Shown here: piece by piece, positions 35,701 to 40,302 of the stretch
Numbering within the stretch: position 1 is the first letter of the stretch
How the letters are laid out: each line of letters begins with the position of its first letter
Assembly (NCBI RefSeq): GCF_028291745.1
Contig: NZ_JAQGNQ010000146.1
Span: 1-40,302, forward strand
From: Ramlibacter sp.
GTDB taxonomy: Bacteria; Pseudomonadota; Gammaproteobacteria; Burkholderiales; Burkholderiaceae_C
DNA: 40,302 nucleotides
Direction of reading: 5' to 3'
Notes under the pieces: generated by a model
Databases searched by the model: none
The model's input: only the letters and a program-made list of their open reading frames with translations
Told to the model about the DNA's origin: nothing
Position numbers and translations under genes: made by a program

Positions 35701-38159
35701 ACGGCGCAGGAAGGGGCGTTCGCGTAGGCGGACGTGACCACGGTCTGGCAGTCGGTGGCCGTAGCCACGTTGGATGCCCCGGAGGTGTCCTGGGCCCGTA
35801 CCGTGCAGGACGCCGCTCCGACCCAGCTGGTCCAGCTCGTGTAGGCGCATTGCGTCGTGTTGCCGTTGGTGCCCGGCGTGGAGTTCGGGGTGCAGGAAGC
35901 GACGTTGGTGAAGGGCGACGTGACGACGGTCTGACACTGGGTGGTGTTCCCGCTGTTGTTCGTCGTGGTGTCCACCGTGCAGGCGGAGACACCGGTAAAC
36001 GCGGAGGTGACGACGGTTTGACAGTCGGTTGCGGTGCGCACCGAATACGTGGGGCCCGTCGACTGCGCGACCGCACTGCAGGTCTTGGTGCCTGTCCAGG
36101 GCGTAACAATCGCGTACTGGCATTGAACCGTAGCGCTTGCCACGCAACTGCCGCTGGTGACGTTGGTCCAGGTGGTTGGGAAGACTCCTGCCGTGTTGGC
36201 AGTGCGCCGCTGCAACTGATAGGTTTGGATTTGGAACTGTGAAGTCTGCTTCTGCAACTGCGAAGTCTGCTGCTGCAGTTGCGACGTGCGCTTCTGCAGT
36301 TGCGAGGTCTGCGCCTGGAGCGTGCCCTTCGAAGCCTTTTGCGTGATGGTGGCCGATTGCAGCTGGCTGGTGCTCTGCTGGATCTGCGACGCGGCGCCGT
36401 CCTTGTAGGGTCGCGGCATCAGGCCGTCCTGGTTGCCTACGGCGGAGGTTGCGTCCAGCTTGTAGCCCGCGCCACCGTTCCAGAAGCCGTCGGTGGACAG
36501 GATGGTGTAGTTGCGCTGGCAGGAGTACTGCATCGGCTCGGTGACGGTGACCCCGTTGTACCTCGTGCCGTTCAGCTTGCCCGCGTACAGCCGGCCGGCG
36601 TCGGACAGCGCCTTGCGCAGTGCGGTGCCGTTCAGGGGCTTGGCGCTCAGGACCTTGGAATACCAGGTGAACTTGCCGGAACCGTCGAAGTCCGTCACGT
36701 TCACCAGGTCCGTGGTGGTGTTGTTGTTGAGACTGAAGTAGCCGACGCGGTAGCGTGTGGTGCCGGCGGCGACGTTGGCCGCGCTGTCCAGCGTGGAGAA
36801 CGCCAGGGCGGCGGACGACTTCATCATCTGCATGCGCGTGTGATAGTAGGTCCACCAATTGGCGTAATTGGTCATCTCCTCCTTGAACGTGCAGGTCGTG
36901 CCGGCGCAGTCGGTGCGCGTGAGTGCCTTGGCGGTCGTACCCGGATACGGGTAGCTGTCGTTCGCGGCGGTGATCGCCGTGCGCACGTTGAAGCCCGGGA
37001 TGGGGGCGCTGCTTTGCGCCGTGCCACTCAGGTATTGCGCCAACGGAATCTTGGAGGCCGCAAACGCGGAGTAGGTGATCGTGCTCGTGTAGGCGGCGAG
37101 GTCCGTGGCCGCCACCGGCGTGGCCGGTGCAGTGCTGCCCGGTGCGAAGATCGTGAGCACGCCGCCGTTGCTGTCGGCGGTGTAGCCCGCGACCGCGCAG
37201 CTGCCGGTCATGACGTTTGCACAGGCGTTGATCTGGGCGGCGACCCTCGCCGCTATGGTCGATGCGCTCGTCGATGAAGACGTGGCCGCGCTCATGATCT
37301 GCTGGCTGGCGATCGTGATGCCGGTGACGCTCCGGCTGCTGCCCGTGGACGGGAACGTGACCGTCGAGATCAGCGGCGCGGCGATGCGCGGGTACTTGTA
37401 GCTGGCGTCCGGAAGTGCCTTGCAGTTTGCCAGCGTCGTGCTGTTGCACCAGCGCAGCGGGGCGGGGTACTGGTAAGTGTCGATGAGTGCGGTAGCCGGG
37501 GTGCAGGTCGTCAGACCTGGTGTCGTGCAGTACTCGCCAGGGATGATGGTGTAGTAATAGGCGTTGTTCGTCAGTACGTTCTTCGAACTGCTGGTGGCGT
37601 TCACCGGCGGGGAGAACACGTTGGCGTTGTTGAAACTCTGCACGCCGTACGCGTCGTACTTGACCGCGTTCCAGTTGGGCGCGGACGAACTGGCCGAGCT
37701 GTCCCCGCCGGTGGTGGTCGAGGTCCCCGTCATGCTCGGGTAGGTCGTCGTGTTCTTGGCGCCCGCCGAGGTGAAGATCACCGGCGGCGAATAGGTGACC
37801 GCCGGGTTGTAGGCAACGCCGTTGAAGGCTGCGTTGCCAAACAGGTACGCGGGAGCCTGCGTGTAGTTGATGCTGTAGTCGGTGGAGGACGGACTGGTGA
37901 GCGTCACCCAGTCGGGCAGGAAGTCCCAGTCCATCGAGCCGGAGTCGTCGAGCACGAACAGGATGTTGGGCTTGATGTCCACCGTCGAGCCTACCGTATA
38001 GGTGGGCAGTGGCACCGTGGAGAGGTCGGTGGTGGCGGGCAGGGCGTGCAAGGGCGCCAGCATGCCCAGAGCGACGACGGCCGCGCGGGCGGCCGTCGTC
38101 AGCAACGGCGACCCCTGGGGCCGCGTCGGGCGCTCACATTGTGACGTGCGATTGAACAT
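32715..38159 (-). CDS. pilY1: Type IV pilus tip adhesin/assembly factor PilY1
   Basis: PilY1 is a secreted pilus-tip protein needed for pilus extension, adhesion and surface sensing. After a signal peptide (cleavage near residue 42, ALPA) comes a von Willebrand A domain with the metal site DDSGS at residues 71-75 in NILFVLDDSGSMDWDF. The domain resumes after a long insert with SDTLADVAAYYYNTDLR near residue 933. The C-terminal beta-propeller is seen in VYVGSNDGMLHAFDALTGQE, NQGGNSYYALDITDP and VYGGDLLGNVWRFD. At 1814 residues it is far longer than the ~1160 of P. aeruginosa. Much of the excess is residues ~588-934, which carry two repeat arrays. I chose ATG 38159 for its AAGGA and signal peptide; it overlaps pilX by 26 bases. 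ATG 38189 is an alternative. Confidence 0.93.
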   Translation of the reverse strand: MFNRTSQCERPTRPQGSPLLTTAARAAVVALGMLAPLHALPATTDLSTVPLPTYTVGSTVDIKPNILFVLDDSGSMDWDFLPDWVTLTSPSSTDYSINYTQAPAYLFGNAAFNGVAYNPAVTYSPPVIFTSAGAKNTTTYPSMTGTSTTTGGDSSASSSAPNWNAVKYDAYGVQSFNNANVFSPPVNATSSSKNVLTNNAYYYTIIPGEYCTTPGLTTCTPATALIDTYQYPAPLRWCNSTTLANCKALPDASYKYPRIAAPLISTVTFPSTGSSRSVTGITIASQQIMSAATSSSTSASTIAARVAAQINACANVMTGSCAVAGYTADSNGGVLTIFAPGSTAPATPVAATDLAAYTSTITYSAFAASKIPLAQYLSGTAQSSAPIPGFNVRTAITAANDSYPYPGTTAKALTRTDCAGTTCTFKEEMTNYANWWTYYHTRMQMMKSSAALAFSTLDSAANVAAGTTRYRVGYFSLNNNTTTDLVNVTDFDGSGKFTWYSKVLSAKPLNGTALRKALSDAGRLYAGKLNGTRYNGVTVTEPMQYSCQRNYTILSTDGFWNGGAGYKLDATSAVGNQDGLMPRPYKDGAASQIQQSTSQLQSATITQKASKGTLQAQTSQLQKRTSQLQQQTSQLQKQTSQFQIQTYQLQRRTANTAGVFPTTWTNVTSGSCVASATVQCQYAIVTPWTGTKTCSAVAQSTGPTYSVRTATDCQTVVTSAFTGVSACTVDTTTNNSGNTTQCQTVVTSPFTNVASCTPNSTPGTNGNTTQCAYTSWTSWVGAASCTVRAQDTSGASNVATATDCQTVVTSAYANAPSCAVTTTPDSSGNTTQCQYSFAAVAATATCAPAYVSGNFSNATVYQGCTQSAPTWTNVAAGGSCTVTAANTSGQYTACQYAAWTAYADVASCSALAQSTGPTTFNVAKAVQCQAVASGGTSDTLADVAAYYYNTDLRSSTQTGADTTGSCTAADGTTDLCADNVIAYGRDTAAWQHMTVHTLGLGAQGQMVFSQYQNDSGGTRVYAPDYWTQPSGDFNAVANGSTATSTVCTWLTSGTCTWPIPASDTITNIDDLWHTAVNGHGTYFSATDPASLSSGLSAVLAQIVNTPRPGTAAAAASSNPNITSSDNFVFSSSYQSVNWFGELIMQRFNDDGTLTAQQWSAMQLLDCATTPWRAATTYSVGQVYNSGGTCYLVKNAYTSLSGFAGGTGGTDGANVSALTGAPVTRKIFMAKAGALTPFTFANLTTVQQAYFTTPYLTYTSAAQGLSQFCASGASCLSTTAQTNASGSALVDYLSGVRTNEVTYYRSRMHVLGDIVSSEARYVKQPTQAYLDANYASFVSLQSTRVPTVYVGSNDGMLHAFDALTGQERWAFVPTAVMPNLYRLADMNYGSQHQYYVDGTAEVGDICPKAPAATCAAAEWRTIIVGGLNQGGNSYYALDITDPINPTLLWEYSNATMGQSYSNPRITKLANGTWTVMLTSGYNNPDGIGRLYVLNASTGSLLNTISTATGSATSPDGLAKISARSSAGAANNTVDEVYGGDLLGNVWRFDVNGNIGAGGTDAQLMINLQGPSGAVQPITSKPTVAAVNSTPLIIVGTGRYLGLSDLTDTSTFSMYAIKYATSQTATLTTPRTTGSKFVKQTLTATTCPAGTPATICDQGQSVLTGSSNVVDWGVNNGWYLDFVNSGERSVTDPTLALGTLAFTTIKPQSSTTGTITGCTGADSSVNAQSFLYYLDFLSGSAISGTGNVVGELLCTCVATRPSVVKTPSGTVEAIIRMSGGGLTTGTDMGVTSRQDLPYNTSTGTLRRTSWRELNGD
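35379..36122 (-). repeat. Eight tandem two-cysteine repeats within PilY1
   Basis: Residues 680-927 of PilY1 divide into eight units of 33, 29, 29, 33, 29, 31, 30 and 34 residues. Each begins with Cys, usually CQ, and has a second Cys 14-17 residues later. Typical units begin CQTVVTSAFTGVSAC and CQTVVTSPFTNVASC and end NNSGNTTQ or NVATATD. Units 2, 3 and 5 are nearly identical in their first halves. Composition is rich in Thr, Ser, Ala and Val. The two cysteines per unit could form disulfides in the periplasm or outside the cell. Confidence 0.85.
36192..36380 (-). repeat. Nine seven-residue repeats (QxxTSQL) within PilY1
   Basis: The 189 bases encode exactly nine heptads at residues 594-656 of PilY1. 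The consensus is Q-x-x-T-S-Q-L, for example QAQTSQL, QKRTSQL, QQQTSQL and QKQTSQF; the second and third units (QSATITQ, KASKGTL) are worn. They lie directly before the two-cysteine repeats. The 21-base DNA period may allow slippage or recombination and so variation in length. Confidence 0.88.
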
Positions 38160-38745
38160 AGCTTTCTGTCCTTCTTGGGCCCGAAACACGCACCGTGATC
38201 CGGTAATAAACTTGCGACGCGGACTGCAGGGCGATCTCGCCGACCTCTTCGGAATTGCCGCCGGAACTGGTCGCCAGCGGCGAGGCGACGCACGACTGCC
38301 CGGTGGTTCCGGGCGCCTGCGCGGCGCTGCACTCCCGGTGCACGACGAAATAGATGTGGTTGCCGGCCTGGTCGATCCCCGCGTCGCGCGCGTTGGCGGC
38401 CAGGTTCCTGTCCCAGAAGGCTTGCCAATTCGTGCTGCTGTCGGGGCTCTGGTCCGACTTCATCGTGGCGAAGTAGCCCCAGCTGGAATCGTCCGTGTTC
38501 AAGGCGTTCGTGCCGGCTTTCATCTGCAGCATGGCGATGGCCTGCTCGATCCCCTGGTCGGCCGAGTTGGTGGCCGCCTGCTGGAAGGCCAGGTTGCCGG
38601 CCACCAGCGTGGCGCTGTCGACCGAGCGCATCATGGCGACGCCGCCGATCATGATGGCCACGAGCACGACCAGCGCGATCAGCAGCACGATGCCCTGCTG
38701 GCGGGCGCGCCGCAGGGAGACTGTGAGGGGGCGACGTTTCAACAT
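38134..38745 (-). CDS. pilX: Type IV minor pilin PilX
   Basis: The 203-residue PilX-like minor pilin helps prime pilus assembly together with PilV, PilW and PilY1. The N-terminus LRRARQQGIVLLIALVVLVA is a short basic leader followed by a hydrophobic helix. As in other PilX proteins, the segment before cleavage is QQG. The helix continues into SADQGIEQAIAMLQ. The C-terminal region has SQVYYRITVRVSGPRRTESYVQS, typical of PilX. It overlaps pilW by seven bases and pilY1 by 26, so the genes are cotranscribed. Confidence 0.88.
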   Translation of the reverse strand: MLKRRPLTVSLRRARQQGIVLLIALVVLVAIMIGGVAMMRSVDSATLVAGNLAFQQAATNSADQGIEQAIAMLQMKAGTNALNTDDSSWGYFATMKSDQSPDSSTNWQAFWDRNLAANARDAGIDQAGNHIYFVVHRECSAAQAPGTTGQSCVASPLATSSGGNSEEVGEIALQSASQVYYRITVRVSGPRRTESYVQSHVTM

Positions 38746-39806
38746 CCCGAATCCGATGCCGACCAGATGATGTTCCGCGCGGGCGCGGTGCTCTCGAAAG
38801 TCTTGTAGCGGTAGCACTGCCAGTCCGAGTTGCTCAGCACGAAGGGGGCGTTGGGCGTGCCGCTGCTGCCGGTCCAGAGGGGAGTGGCGCCGGTGACGGC
38901 CTCGCAGGTGCGCTGCTTGGTGGTGTCCGAGATCGTGGTCTCGTACTGCGTGCTGCGGGCAAGCAGGGCAAGCCGCACCGCCGGCGTCTTCATCCAGTCG
39001 CACTGCGTGGCGGGGGTGGTCTGGTTCCAGCTGGAGACCTGGCCATTGGCGGCGGTGCCGTGGCCGTACTGGAGGCGCAGGCTGACGATGTTGCCCGAGA
39101 CGGCGACCCAGTTGGTCGCGCTGTTGGTGCGGCAATCGTTGGTCATGAAGTCGCAGGAGGTGAGCGAGCCGTTGCGCACCGCATAGGCGACGATCCGCGG
39201 CGCCGCGCCCAGGTTGTAGAGCGTGGTCGCGCCAGCCTGCACGGTATTGACGGTGACGCTCAGCGTGGCCGGGGACGCGGCGGTTACCTTCGCGAGGATC
39301 CCGCTGGTGGTGCAGGGCGCGGCGACCACATAGTCGTTCGGCGCGAACGACTCGGCCGCCTGGACCTTGTAGACGCTGCCGGCGATTCCGGTCACCTTGT
39401 TGCCCTCCGGCTGGCCGTTGCCGCTGCCATAGGCGACCAGCAGGGTGTCGGTGTTGGCGTCGCCGGCGGGAATCAGGGAGGTCGCCGGGTTGATCACCAC
39501 CGGCGCCAGTGGCACGACGGCGCCGGTGGGCACCGTGATGCTGCAGCCCAGCGTGGTGGCGTTGTTGAAACCATAGCCGGCCTGCTTGAGGTCGGTCGTC
39601 AGCATGTGCAGCATCACGGCGCCGCCGCTCGTGGCCTCGTTGCCGGCATTGGTGGTGCGGGTGCGCTGTTCGGAAGTGATCAGCACCTCCATCATGATGA
39701 TCACGCCGATCATCGCGATCACCAGGCCGACCATGATCTCGATGAGGGAGAAGCCCCGCGCGTAGCGCCCGGACGGCCGGCGAGGAGGGACGGGCAGGGT
39801 GTTCAT
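38739..39806 (-). CDS. pilW: Type IV minor pilin PilW
   Basis: The 355-residue PilW-type minor pilin has a class III prepilin signal, RYARG followed by FSLIEIMVGLVIAMIGVIIM. Cleavage should occur after Gly, leaving Phe at position 1 and Glu at position 5. The conserved LTTDLKQAGYGFNN segment near residue 75 is typical of PilW. The large C-terminal globular part contains several cysteines (TSCDFMTNDCRT, QRTCEAV). Its start overlaps the pilV stop by four bases (ATGA) and its stop overlaps the pilX start. Confidence 0.92.
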   Translation of the reverse strand: MNTLPVPPRRPSGRYARGFSLIEIMVGLVIAMIGVIIMMEVLITSEQRTRTTNAGNEATSGGAVMLHMLTTDLKQAGYGFNNATTLGCSITVPTGAVVPLAPVVINPATSLIPAGDANTDTLLVAYGSGNGQPEGNKVTGIAGSVYKVQAAESFAPNDYVVAAPCTTSGILAKVTAASPATLSVTVNTVQAGATTLYNLGAAPRIVAYAVRNGSLTSCDFMTNDCRTNSATNWVAVSGNIVSLRLQYGHGTAANGQVSSWNQTTPATQCDWMKTPAVRLALLARSTQYETTISDTTKQRTCEAVTGATPLWTGSSGTPNAPFVLSNSDWQCYRYKTFESTAPARNIIWSASDSGC

Positions 39807-40273
39807 TGTCCGATCTGGCTCTGGACCTTGTACTGGTGCGATGACCCCGTTTGGTCCGAGGCCTGGCGCCAGTACAGCGTCATGTTCACGATGCCGGCCG
39901 AGTCGACGATGACCGCGGGCTGCAGGTTGGTGTCCGAAGCCACGCCGGGCAGGTTGTTCTTGACTTGCGTGTACCAGGTTGCGTAGCCGGCGCCCGGGCT
40001 GCTGCACGGGGGCGTGCAGTTGTACTGCGTCTGCAGCGTGGTCGCGGTGCGGTCCCCGGTCCACATCTGGCCCAGCAACTGCTGCGCGAGTTCCGCCGCC
40101 TGGGCGCGGTAGCGGGCATCGCTGGATTGCTGCACGGCGGTCGCCTGCAGCCCGACGATGCCGAGGATGCCGACCGAGAAGATCAGGATCGCGATCAGCG
40201 CCTCGAGCAACATGACGCCGGCCTGGGCCCGGGGCCCGGCGGGTGGCGCATGGTGGGATCGAATCGAAGTCAT
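39803..40273 (-). CDS. pilV: Type IV pilus modification/minor pilin PilV
   Basis: The 156-residue PilV-type minor pilin has a prepilin N-terminus, QAGVMLLEALIAILIFSVGILG, with Glu in the usual place of the mature helix. It is followed by GLQATAVQQSSDARYRAQAAELAQQLLGQMW, the conserved PilV segment (quoted here in its family-wide form, residues ~44-75). AAGAGG precedes the ATG at 40273; an ATG six codons earlier has no such site. It is coupled to pilW by an ATGA overlap and is the first complete gene of the pil cluster seen here. Confidence 0.9.
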   Translation of the reverse strand: MTSIRSHHAPPAGPRAQAGVMLLEALIAILIFSVGILGIVGLQATAVQQSSDARYRAQAAELAQQLLGQMWTGDRTATTLQTQYNCTPPCSSPGAGYATWYTQVKNNLPGVASDTNLQPAVIVDSAGIVNMTLYWRQASDQTGSSHQYKVQSQIGQ

Positions 40274-40284
40274 GCGGGACCTCT

Positions 40285-40302
40285 TCAGCATTTGCGCGGA
40301 TC
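40285..40302 (-). CDS. Possible 3' end of an upstream pseudopilin gene (FimT/GspH type)
   Basis: The last 18 bases can be read on the minus strand as DPRKC followed by TGA. Minor pilins of the FimT/GspH type often end in a short sequence with a final Cys, and such a gene normally precedes pilV. Only five codons are visible, so this is a suggestion based on context. Confidence 0.25.
   Translation of the reverse strand, partial: DPRKC

Noticed and set aside
36192..36380. CRISPR-like array (21-base periodic DNA)
   Set aside because: The period is seven codons in frame with pilY1, there are no unique spacers of constant length, and no cas genes are present.

Overview
This window is GC-rich chromosomal DNA from a betaproteobacterium, most likely of the order Burkholderiales and the family Comamonadaceae (Ramlibacter/Variovorax-like). 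The evidence is the gene content: a Bug-type (TctC) solute-binding protein, a RibBA whose GTP cyclohydrolase half is degenerate, a PilY1/minor-pilin cluster, a TrhO-type rhodanese and typical dnaE/alaS proteins. Several families of palindromic intergenic repeats fit the same picture. I see no rRNA, tRNA, CRISPR array, intact transposon or prophage.

Layout. (1) 0-4 kb: an aldo/keto reductase, a small DUF3606 protein, a frameshifted nicotinate phosphoribosyltransferase (pncB) and a mechanosensitive-channel-type membrane protein, separated by hairpin-rich repeats. (2) 4.2-10 kb: alaS on the plus strand behind a consensus -10 box, then a 530-bp repeat-filled gap. Next is a minus-strand unit LysR regulator-gluQ-trmB. 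(3) 10-13 kb: divergent from the LysR gene, a plus-strand redox-type operon pirin-DoxX-flavodoxin-pirin, with a T-N11-A palindrome in the divergent promoter region. (4) 13-17.4 kb: trhO (minus) and dnaE (plus). A 73-bp palindromic repeat sits at the convergent junction at each end. (5) 17.4-20.5 kb: a minus-strand trio of branched-chain-type binding protein, TauD-family dioxygenase and Bug-type binding protein, with no permease genes. (6) 20.7-32.7 kb: a long minus-strand block read in the order ribD, ribE, hybrid sensor kinase, second sensor kinase, ribBA, ribH, nusB, aminotransferase, ybgC, tolQ, tolR, tolA. Many of its genes overlap by 1-4 bases. (7) 32.7-40.3 kb: minus-strand type IV pilus genes pilV, pilW, pilX and a very large pilY1, running in from beyond the right edge.

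How the genes work together. The rib genes make riboflavin, and nusB is their usual neighbour. The ybgC-tolQRA genes encode the inner-membrane part of the Tol-Pal envelope system, but tolB and pal do not follow tolA here. The two sensor kinases split ribE from ribBA and carry receiver domains but no DNA-binding output. The pirin/DoxX/flavodoxin operon looks like a LysR-controlled quinone or thiol stress module; this is inference. The pil genes encode minor pilins and the tip adhesin PilY1.

The most unusual object is PilY1. Its von Willebrand A region is interrupted by about 345 residues, made of nine seven-residue Gln/Thr/Ser repeats followed by eight tandem two-cysteine repeats. Other points are a frameshifting deletion in pncB, a cluster of four hairpins between ribBA and ribH, and a -10 box that places the dnaE transcription start on its own start codon.
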